Part shown: one piece after another, positions 1 to 5,281 of the stretch
Position numbering within the stretch: the first letter of the stretch is position 1
Layout of the letters: the number at the start of each line of letters is the position of its first letter
Assembly (NCBI GenBank): GCA_002343715.1
Contig: DDSA01000059.1
Location: forward strand, 3,100-10,198
Direction of reading: 5' to 3'
Length of the DNA: 7,099 bases
DNA from: Phycisphaerales bacterium UBA2402
GTDB taxonomy: Bacteria; Planctomycetota; Phycisphaerae; Phycisphaerales; UBA1924
The notes under the pieces: model-generated
Database searches by the model: none
The model's input: only the letters and a program-made list of their open reading frames with translations
What the model was told of the DNA's origin: nothing
Position numbers and translations under genes: made by a program

Positions 1-117
1 GCCCGCCGCGATCCACGACTCCCACACGCCCTTCTCATGCTCCGAAGGTCGGTACTGCTTCGGCAGGCCGCTCTCCGCGGCGGGCGGCTGTCCTGTGGTG
101 GTTTCGGTCGGGCTCAT
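1..117 (-). CDS. valS: Valyl-tRNA synthetase, N-terminal fragment (39 codons, runs off the left edge)
   Basis: Only the first 39 codons are inside the window. Starting from an ATG whose complement is at 115-117, the frame gives a short polar, Pro/Thr-rich leader and then LPKQYRPSEHEKGVWESW. This matches the start of class Ia synthetases of the valine type, where a LPK-x-Y-x-P segment is followed by an acidic/basic helix ending in W-x-x-W. The enzyme would charge tRNA-Val in the cytoplasm. The HIGH and KMSKS signatures are outside the window, so a related class Ia enzyme is not fully excluded. No clear Shine-Dalgarno precedes the ATG. The gene lies 91 nt downstream of the heme oxygenase stop on the same strand, so co-transcription is possible but not shown. 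Confidence 0.72.
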   Translation of the reverse strand, partial: MSPTETTTGQPPAAESGLPKQYRPSEHEKGVWESWIAAG

Positions 118-141
118 CGTTGGAATGAGTGTAGGAAACGG

Positions 142-172
142 GGGATCGTCCACGCCGCGACCCGCCGATCCC
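142..172. repeat. Inverted repeat between heme oxygenase and valS
   Basis: GGGATCG at 142-148 is the exact reverse complement of CGATCCC at 166-172, with a 17-nt GC-rich loop. It lies in the gap between the heme oxygenase stop and the valS start. No T-run follows on the minus strand, so it is not a classical intrinsic terminator. It may be a weak hairpin that attenuates read-through into valS, or it may be chance in GC-rich DNA. Confidence 0.25.
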
Positions 173-208
173 GCGGACCAACACCAAACTCCGCAACCGG
201 CCGCGCCC

Positions 209-892
209 TTACGCCGCCCGCGCCTGCATGTCTTCCATGATCTCCCACACCGCATCGAACGACGTGGCCGCCGCCGAGACCACCACCGCCCGCTCCGATT
301 CAGTAAAGTGGTTCGCGTCGAGGTCCGCACGCCACGCCTGCCAGCGGTCGCGCTGGGCCTCGCCGTGGGGGTTGAAGCCCGTCAACCCTTCAGGCCCCTC
401 GATCCCCAGCGCGCGAGAGATCGCCGCCGCGATGAAGCGCCCGCCGTTGGCCGAACCTTCGAGCACGTACCAGACGCCGAGCACCTCGATCCCCGCCGCG
501 GCGCCCGTGATGAACGAGACAAAGCGCTCGGTCGCGGGCAGCGGCACGCCCGCCTGTACACCAAGGAACTGCAGGTCGGCCTCGATCCGTACGGCGTGCG
601 GGTGGTAGGGCTTCAGCATCGCCGCCACGCGGGTGTCCCTCGCCGCGGCCATGCGCAGCCCCTCATCGACCGCTCGCCACACGGGCAGCATCTGCCCCAG
701 CCACGCGGCGTACTCGGCCCGTGTCACCTGTCCTTTCACCATCCGCGCCTGAACCGGATGGCGCTCGGCCCGCGTGTGTGCCTCACGGGTCTGCTCCTTG
801 AGCGCATCGGCGAGGCTCGGCGCGGCCGTGTTGTTAGTCATGCGAGCGAAGGGACACCGTGCGGCGGAAGCAACTGGGGAAGGTGTGTTCAT
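209..892 (-). CDS. Heme oxygenase (biliverdin-producing type)
   Basis: Cytoplasmic enzyme expected to open heme with O2 and a reductant, giving biliverdin, CO and Fe2+, for iron recovery or heme breakdown. Residues below are numbered from the furthest possible start, a TTG at 917-919. The segment LKEQTREAHTRAERHPV (40-56) matches the proximal helix of the HemO/HO-1 family, and H48 is the expected proximal heme ligand. GVWYVLEGSANGG (148-160) matches the glycine-containing distal helix next to the heme pocket. Total length is about 210-236 residues, normal for bacterial members. There is no signal peptide or membrane anchor. Three starts are possible: TTG at 919, ATG at 892 (chosen) and ATG at 841. 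None has a good Shine-Dalgarno, and the conserved domain begins only around residue 35. The two longer forms carry a Cys-Pro-Phe motif (22-24). A promoter and palindromic operator upstream suggest iron control. A biliverdin-type product is inferred from the family; a heme-degrading relative with another product cannot be excluded. Confidence 0.88.
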   Translation of the reverse strand: MNTPSPVASAARCPFARMTNNTAAPSLADALKEQTREAHTRAERHPVQARMVKGQVTRAEYAAWLGQMLPVWRAVDEGLRMAAARDTRVAAMLKPYHPHAVRIEADLQFLGVQAGVPLPATERFVSFITGAAAGIEVLGVWYVLEGSANGGRFIAAAISRALGIEGPEGLTGFNPHGEAQRDRWQAWRADLDANHFTESERAVVVSAAATSFDAVWEIMEDMQARAA

Positions 893-904
893 GGTGATCG
901 AGAT

Positions 905-920
905 GTTGAGCCGGCTCAAC
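905..920. promoter_or_regulatory. Perfect 16-bp palindrome at the heme oxygenase start
   Basis: GTTGAGCCGGCTCAAC is a perfect palindrome ending 12 nt upstream of the ATG at 890-892. The TTG alternative start (917-919) lies inside it. Its outer six bases, GTTGAG and CTCAAC, are the same as those of the larger palindrome at 1025-1043, but the spacing between them is 4 instead of 7. It could be a second, compressed operator half-pair or an mRNA hairpin close to the translation start. Function is unproven. Confidence 0.4.
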
Positions 921-1024
921 TCGCGGCCAGGTATGCCGCCGCGGCGCGGTGATTCGTCCTTACGTTCGCATTATGATCGGCATTCACGCTGCTTTGTTGA
1001 AGCCGCCGGGTGATACAGGTAGTT

Positions 1025-1043
1025 GTTGAGACTGTGTCTCAAC
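1025..1043. promoter_or_regulatory. Candidate Fur-type iron operator
   Basis: GTTGAGACTGTGTCTCAAC has two perfect 8-bp arms around a TGT centre. Its core TGAGACTGTGTCTCA agrees at 12 of 15 positions with the Fur-box variant TGAGAATGATTCTCA (recalled, not searched). It starts 4 bp past the -10 box of the minus-strand promoter at 1048-1075 and covers the expected transcription start, a classical repression position. Its place upstream of a heme oxygenase fits iron control. It is 160 bp from the divergent bisphosphatase start, so an effect on that gene is less likely. Another palindrome-binding regulator (TetR or DtxR family) is a fair alternative. Confidence 0.55.
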
Positions 1044-1047
1044 GAAG

Positions 1048-1075
1048 ATGATAGGTGAATTCTGGTCACTGTCAA
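1048..1075 (-). promoter_or_regulatory. Sigma70-like promoter for heme oxygenase
   Basis: Read on the minus strand, TTGACA (complement at 1070-1075) is a perfect -35 box. It is followed after 16 bp by TATCAT (complement at 1048-1053), a 5/6 match to the -10 consensus. Transcription would start near 1041, inside the palindromic operator, giving a leader of about 150 nt to the ATG at 892. Confidence 0.55.
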
Positions 1076-1169
1076 CTCGGGCGGATCGTCCGAACGCGGG
1101 TTGTGAAGACTCGCACGCGGGGTTGGGCTGTCTGATCGGCGTCCGCGAGAGGCACGCAGGCCGGCGCTG

Positions 1170-1175
1170 TATCAT
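1170..1175 (+). promoter_or_regulatory. Possible -10 box of the bisphosphatase promoter
   Basis: TATCAT, a 5/6 match to TATAAT, lies 28 nt before the ATG at 1204, which would give a leader of roughly 20 nt. The spaced upstream position (around 1147-1152) is GAGAGG and does not resemble a -35 box, so this is weak evidence. Confidence 0.28.
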
Positions 1176-1190
1176 CGAACTTCATACCTG

Positions 1191-1196
1191 AAAGGA
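1191..1196 (+). promoter_or_regulatory. Ribosome binding site of the bisphosphatase gene
   Basis: AAAGGA, seven bases before the ATG at 1204, is one of the few recognisable Shine-Dalgarno sequences here. It supports that ATG over the second in-frame ATG four codons later (1216). Confidence 0.6.
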
Positions 1197-1203
1197 CAGT
1201 GCG

Positions 1204-3135
1204 ATGGCTCATGCGATGACGGAAGAAAGGCTGGAGGTGCTGCGTGCGGTGGCTGGGCGCTTCCCCACGGCGGAGAGCGCGATCACCGAGGCCGCGGCCC
1301 TGCGGGCGAAACTGACGCTGCCGATGGGGGTTGTGCATGTCATCAGCGATATCCACGGCGAGGACGCGAAACTTCGTCACGTGATCAACAACGCCAGCGG
1401 GGCGCTCCGCGGGTTGGTGGAGCGGGTGCTGCGGGGCAGGCTCTCCGAGGCGGAGCACGCCCGGTTCATGGCCGTGCTCTACTACCCCCGCGAGGCGATC
1501 AACACCTTCAGCCGCGAGATCGTGGCGAGCGGCCGCCGCGTGGAGTGGGTGCTCGAGACGTTGACGTTGCAGTTCGAGATCGTCCGCGCCCTGCGCCGTA
1601 CCTACCGGCGCGACCACTTCGAGCGGCTCCTGCCCGAGGCGTACCGCGAGCTCTTCATCGAACTCGGCAGCGGCCAGCGGCCGGAGTACATCCGCGAGAT
1701 GATCGTGGGGCTGGCGGCCCACGACCGCGACTGGGGCGCGGTGCGGGCGGGGGCTAGGCTCATCCGGAACCTCAGCTGCGAGGAACTGCTGGTGGCCGGC
1801 GACCTGGGCGACCGCGGCCCGCGCATGGACCGCGTGATCGACACCCTGATGCGCCAGCCCAAGACCACGCTGTTGTGGGGCAACCACGACATGCTCTGGC
1901 TGGGCACGCACCTTGGGCACGACCCGTGCCTGCTCACCATGCTGCGCTTCCAGGCCCGCTACCGGCGCGCGGCCCAGTTGGAAGAGGGGTACGGCATCCT
2001 CACCACGCCGCTCGAACGCCTGGTCCGCGAGTGCTACGCCGATGACCCCGCCGAGCGCTTTATCCCCAAGGGCGAGGGGCTGCGCGACCAGTTGACGGTC
2101 GCGCGGATGCAGAAGGCCCTGGCCGTCATGCAGTTCAAGGCCGAGGGGCGGATGATCGCCCGCCACCCGGAGTGGAACCTCGACCACCGACGCCTGCTCC
2201 ACCGCATCGACCTCGCCGCGGGCACGGTCACCATCGACGGCGTCGCGCACCCCATGCTCGACACCCGCCTGCCCACCATCGACCCCAAGGACCCCTACGC
2301 CTACTGCCCGGAAGAGGCCGCGTGCATGGACATGCTCCGCGAGAGCTGCACCCGCTCCATGCGGCTGCGCGACCACACAACCTGGATGGTCAAGCGCGGC
2401 GGCATGTGGACCCGCCGCGATGATGTACTCCTCTTCCACGCCTGCGTCCCTGTGGACGCGACCGGCAAGCCCCTGTCGATGCGCGTGGACGGGCGCGATG
2501 TCAGCGGGCGCGAGCTGATGGACGCGCTGGGCAGCGTCGTCCGCCGCGCCATGCGCAAGCGCTGGTTCGGGCTGGACGACGATGCCGACTGGCTCTGGTA
2601 CCTGTGGGGCGGGCCGCTCTCGCCCCTCTTCGGCAAGGACAGGCTCGCGACCTTCGAGACGTACTTCATCGCCGACAAGGCCGCCCACAAGGAGACGAAG
2701 AACCACTACTTCGACCTGATGCACGATGCCGAGTTCATCCGACGCATCGGCAGGCTCTTCGGCTGCGGCGATGACGTGCTGGTGGTCAACGGGCACGTGC
2801 CGGTCAAGATCGAGAAGGGCGAACAGCCCGTGAAACGCGGCGGCAACGCCGTAACGATCGATGGCGCCTTCAGCCAGGCCTACGGCGACCGTGGGTACAC
2901 GCTGGTCTTGAAGCCCGACCGCATCGAGCTCGCCGAGCACGCGCCCTTCAAGGGCGTCCGCGCGGCGATCGCCGAGGACGCCGACATCGTGCCCACCATC
3001 ACCGTCGTGCGCGAGTACACCAGGCCCCGCACCATCGGCGACACCCGCGAGGGGCAGCGCATCCGCCGTCAGATCGAGGCCCTCGACGATCTCGTGCGCG
3101 CCTACGACGAGGGGCTGGTGCAGGAACGGGGGTAA
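1204..3135 (+). CDS. fbp: Fructose-1,6-bisphosphatase, class III
   Basis: Hydrolyses fructose 1,6-bisphosphate to fructose 6-phosphate and phosphate, the gluconeogenic step opposing phosphofructokinase, in the cytoplasm. The 643-residue length is typical of the class III (Bacillus-type) enzyme, which is unrelated to the common class I and II forms and has a calcineurin-like metallophosphoesterase core, usually Mn2+-dependent. The metal and phosphate motifs appear in order: SDIHGE (48-53, D49 and H51), GDLGDRG (199-205), GNHDM (226-230), a FHACV histidine (H412) and NGHVPVK (529-535, H531). Long insertions between the motifs, such as about 60-190 and 240-400, are a class III hallmark. All expected metal ligands look present, so the enzyme is probably active. 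The gene diverges from the heme oxygenase promoter region and converges on the DUF488 cassette. It appears to be a single-gene transcription unit. Confidence 0.93.
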   Translation: MAHAMTEERLEVLRAVAGRFPTAESAITEAAALRAKLTLPMGVVHVISDIHGEDAKLRHVINNASGALRGLVERVLRGRLSEAEHARFMAVLYYPREAINTFSREIVASGRRVEWVLETLTLQFEIVRALRRTYRRDHFERLLPEAYRELFIELGSGQRPEYIREMIVGLAAHDRDWGAVRAGARLIRNLSCEELLVAGDLGDRGPRMDRVIDTLMRQPKTTLLWGNHDMLWLGTHLGHDPCLLTMLRFQARYRRAAQLEEGYGILTTPLERLVRECYADDPAERFIPKGEGLRDQLTVARMQKALAVMQFKAEGRMIARHPEWNLDHRRLLHRIDLAAGTVTIDGVAHPMLDTRLPTIDPKDPYAYCPEEAACMDMLRESCTRSMRLRDHTTWMVKRGGMWTRRDDVLLFHACVPVDATGKPLSMRVDGRDVSGRELMDALGSVVRRAMRKRWFGLDDDADWLWYLWGGPLSPLFGKDRLATFETYFIADKAAHKETKNHYFDLMHDAEFIRRIGRLFGCGDDVLVVNGHVPVKIEKGEQPVKRGGNAVTIDGAFSQAYGDRGYTLVLKPDRIELAEHAPFKGVRAAIAEDADIVPTITVVREYTRPRTIGDTREGQRIRRQIEALDDLVRAYDEGLVQERG

Positions 3136-3312
3136 AACTCAATTTCGAAGTTCTGTGAGCTCAAGACTTGTTCAGATTGGGACTTGGCCGAAGTAATACA
3201 TTCCTTCGAAGACTACCTCGAAGAGAGACCACATGCGTTACGAAATCTGTCAAGATCGCGTATACCCGTACCCTACATCGTTTGGTTCAAGTCCTTCCAC
3301 CAGAAGAAACGG
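3136..3312. other. Convergent intergenic region, no gene seen
   Basis: This 177-nt stretch separates the stops of the plus-strand bisphosphatase and the minus-strand 274-residue protein. It is AT-richer than the bisphosphatase gene. It holds several TTCGAAG/TCGAAG words (3144-3150, 3205-3211, 3218-3223) but no strong hairpin with a T-run, so no intrinsic terminator can be named. It is one boundary of the lower-GC cassette. Confidence 0.5.
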
Positions 3313-4137
3313 CTATGAACCAGGGCTATTAAACAAGGTCGCGCCGGTTGCACTGGAGTGATCCTTTGGCGGCCAGAATACACCGATGACGACCCATGTG
3401 CCGTGTTCGAGAACGGTACCTACAAAGAGGTGCGTGTCACGCGTGTCAGCGCACATCTCATGGAAGAACTTTTTCTTCACTTTGAGAGCTGCATTCTCTG
3501 GTGAGTCGCCGTTGTCGATGCACCGCCAGTACAACGCTCCCAGCTCCCAGTCTTCGATCATCATCCGATGATTGCCGTTGCACCGCGGATCGTCGCATGT
3601 AAAGCTGTAGTGAAACTTCCAGGGAACCTTGCGAGGAGGCTCTTGCGTTGCGGTTCGATCATCCCATAGCCGCTGCTGGCGCAGCGCAACCAAGAACTGC
3701 GGCTTCCACTCCGAATCATCGGCCGAGATGTCAATATCAAGGAATCGCTTGGGTCTGATCACACCGAGTGAAGTGCGGTCCGCCTTTTGCTGGTCGTAGA
3801 GTTCCTCCATCGACTTGGCGCGTTTCGCGAGGGTGTACTTTGCACGCTCCGCCCATCCCCGCTGAGTTCCGATCGGCTCGCCCAGAATTTTGAGCGAGTC
3901 CTCATTTGGTCGGAAGCTCTCCTTCCTGACGTCCCTCCCCGTGTGCTTCTCGGCCAGCACCTCGACCCACTGGTACTTTTTGTATTGCTGGCTGTACGGC
4001 AGATCGCGGAAACGAATCGGATACAGTCGAATGAAGTCGCCAGATTCGGTGACGCCGGCGGTGCAGACCAACTCGTCGTACTTTGCTGACGGTATCGGGT
4101 AGGTCTTTACCGTGATGAGTACTTTGAGTTTTTGCAT
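3313..4137 (-). CDS. Conserved protein of unknown function, partner of the DUF488 gene
   Basis: A 274-residue protein whose function I do not recognise, although its style (opening KVLITVKTYPIPSAKYDELVCTAG, split here as residues 5-14 and 15-28) resembles hypothetical proteins I recall beside DUF488 genes. It has no signal peptide or membrane segment and is probably cytoplasmic. Visible elements are: an N-terminal beta-rich part with GDFIRLYP (33-40); a charged helical middle (about 95-125); DRTSLGVIRP (120-129); a Cys/His cluster C181-x4-C186-x3-H190 with C206 and C229 further on, possibly binding metal; and a conserved-looking C-terminus DTHLFVGTVLEHGTW (234-248) ending in VFWPPK. The last 15 residues are low in conserved character. 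The ATG is preceded by GAGG at five bases, overlapping the stop of the upstream gene. The pairing suggests that it acts with the DUF488 protein, for example as effector and regulator of one module. This is inference only. Confidence 0.8.
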   Translation of the reverse strand: MQKLKVLITVKTYPIPSAKYDELVCTAGVTESGDFIRLYPIRFRDLPYSQQYKKYQWVEVLAEKHTGRDVRKESFRPNEDSLKILGEPIGTQRGWAERAKYTLAKRAKSMEELYDQQKADRTSLGVIRPKRFLDIDISADDSEWKPQFLVALRQQRLWDDRTATQEPPRKVPWKFHYSFTCDDPRCNGNHRMMIEDWELGALYWRCIDNGDSPENAALKVKKKFFHEMCADTRDTHLFVGTVLEHGTWVVIGVFWPPKDHSSATGATLFNSPGS

Positions 4138-4142
4138 GAGGG

Positions 4143-4146
4143 CCTC
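4143..4146 (-). promoter_or_regulatory. Shine-Dalgarno overlapping the DUF488 stop codon
   Basis: On the minus strand the TGA stop of the DUF488 gene (complement at 4145-4147) runs into TGAGG, giving a GAGG ribosome site five bases before the ATG at 4137. Such overlap usually means that translation of the second gene depends on ribosomes finishing the first. Confidence 0.55.
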
Positions 4147-5011
4147 AGGGCGTCAGCTCCAGATGGTACGTCTTGAGCCCCGCCGCCGCCGATACGGCCC
4201 TGGCCAATCTCGACCGATGGCACTCTGTATGACAGGCTTCCATGCACACTAACACACTTGGCATCTCTAACATCAGTGCTCCCACGCGAGCGATCGACTC
4301 GCGCTGTGCGGGAAGCGTCGTACGTTCATACGCATCTAAGAGAGATTGCCGCGCGCCGGGCTCGTCCAGACCCTGCCTCTGGTCGGATCCGATCCCAAGT
4401 TCTGGGAAGTGCACATACTTGATACCCAGTTTTCCACAAAGCCGTGCGAGTGTTGTCTTGTGAAAGCCGTACCTCCTGGACACTGGGTTGTTTCGGACGT
4501 CGATAAGCCGCTGAATGCCAGCGCGTATCAGCCCGTTGAGAAATCCATCCACGAGGAGACCTTCATAACCAGCTGTGAATACGGCGCACTCGGCGATCGG
4601 ACGTTGTTCGAGTCTGCGGACTTCGCTGTTTACTGTAAACGCCGGATATCGCTCATACACGTACTGGATCAGATCATTACGCCTTTCCCCACGATGCGAG
4701 CGCACTATTCCCGCGACATCGATGCGCACGCCGGGGTCCAGTTTTCGGCTTGCTTGAGCGCCAGCCGCCGTAACCGCCCAGGAGTGCTTGCTCTCCGACA
4801 CATAGCCATCGCGTGCGAGCGCCGCGATTTCTTGAAACAAACAAAACGAGTATGGTCCGTACTTGTACGGAACAAACTGGTAAAAGGCAGAACCACCCTT
4901 TGATGCAGTTTCCTTGCGTACTAGAAACGCCCACTTGGTGACCTCGGTGTGGGTTGCCTTTCCCCCAGCATATTCCAAGATACTCAAGATGATTCGCTGG
5001 CGATTGAGCAT
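4145..5011 (-). CDS. Winged-helix-like N-terminus fused to DUF488 domain
   Basis: A 288-residue two-part protein. Residues 1 to about 90 read as a winged-helix-like domain: helix RQRIILSILEYAGG, then a TEVTKWAFLVRKE helix, then FVPYKYGPYSF (46-56) and a helix ending in DGYV (68-71). The FxPYxYGPY pattern recalls the DUF4065/Panacea (SocA-like) fold, but this is a resemblance, not a proven match. Residues from about 143 to the end are a DUF488 domain: TAGYEG (146-151), DVRNNPVSR (171-179), HFPELGI (201-207) and a Cys-rich CMEACHTECHR (256-266) with the family's CHR signature. The biochemical role of DUF488 is not established. The start at 5011 lacks a clear ribosome site. The gene is first of a two-gene unit on the same strand as the LptD-like gene and sits in lower-GC DNA. 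The N-terminal domain could bind DNA and autoregulate the unit, or act as an antitoxin-like module. Confidence 0.85.
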   Translation of the reverse strand: MLNRQRIILSILEYAGGKATHTEVTKWAFLVRKETASKGGSAFYQFVPYKYGPYSFCLFQEIAALARDGYVSESKHSWAVTAAGAQASRKLDPGVRIDVAGIVRSHRGERRNDLIQYVYERYPAFTVNSEVRRLEQRPIAECAVFTAGYEGLLVDGFLNGLIRAGIQRLIDVRNNPVSRRYGFHKTTLARLCGKLGIKYVHFPELGIGSDQRQGLDEPGARQSLLDAYERTTLPAQRESIARVGALMLEMPSVLVCMEACHTECHRSRLARAVSAAAGLKTYHLELTP

Positions 5012-5100
5012 TCAGGAACGATGACAAGGATTTGAGACATGAACTTGTGCGCTGACTTCTTTGAACGACGTAAGCGAAACTGAACACTTCCAAACGAGTT

Positions 5101-5127
5101 TCTCTTGAACTTTACCCTCGCAAGAGA
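5101..5127. repeat. Hairpin-forming repeat in the DUF488 leader
   Basis: TCTCTTG at 5101-5107 is the exact reverse complement of CAAGAGA at 5121-5127, with a 13-nt loop. It lies midway in the leader between the candidate promoter and the DUF488 start. There is no T-run, so it is not a terminator by itself. It may be an operator or an RNA structure; chance is possible. Confidence 0.3.
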
Positions 5128-5227
5128 TTCTATCAACCTCAGGCTTTGACAGAAGTGGTGCATTCGTGCGGTCTGCAGCAGCGTTACATCAAACAAAGCT
5201 TGATCCCAAGCGTGATCAGACGTTCGC

Positions 5228-5257
5228 ATCACACATAGATGACTTGAACTCTGTCAA
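5228..5257 (-). promoter_or_regulatory. Candidate promoter of the two-gene cassette
   Basis: On the minus strand a perfect TTGACA (complement at 5252-5257) is followed after 18 bp by TGTGAT (complement at 5228-5233), a 4/6 match to the -10 box. It lies 24 bp past the stop of the LptD-like gene and would give a leader of about 210 nt before the DUF488 start. TTGA-N6-TCAA (5244-5257) is an inverted repeat overlapping the -35 box and could be an operator. No other gene can be supported in 5012-5281. Confidence 0.42.
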
Positions 5258-5281
5258 AAATTGTCTATCCGACTCTCGCTT

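Noticed and set aside
95..952. 285-codon open frame on the plus strand opposite heme oxygenase and the valS start
   Set aside because: It is a high-GC shadow rich in Arg and Pro that overlaps two recognised genes on the other strand.
1072..2940. 622-codon open frame on the minus strand opposite the bisphosphatase
   Set aside because: It is antisense to a clearly recognised enzyme; the composition is rich in His, Ala, Val and Arg as expected from a mirrored high-GC gene, with no recognisable domain.
3284..3303. GGTTCAAGTCC followed by CACCA, resembling a tRNA T-loop and 3' end
   Set aside because: The T-stem does not pair beyond two bases, the CACCA is too close to the T-loop, and no acceptor or anticodon arm fits upstream. 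A tRNA or tRNA-derived attachment site is not supported.
4677..5093. 138-codon minus-strand frame overlapping the DUF488 start
   Set aside because: It overlaps the DUF488 gene in another frame and shows no domain; the DUF488 frame carries the recognisable motifs.
4984..5232. 82-codon minus-strand reading from a GTG just upstream of DUF488
   Set aside because: No ribosome site, no recognised domain, and its start coincides with the candidate -10 region; it was kept only as a remark on the leader.
3136..5281. CRISPR array, insertion sequence or integrase in the low-GC island
   Set aside because: No regularly spaced repeats, terminal inverted repeats or transposase/integrase motifs were seen on either strand.
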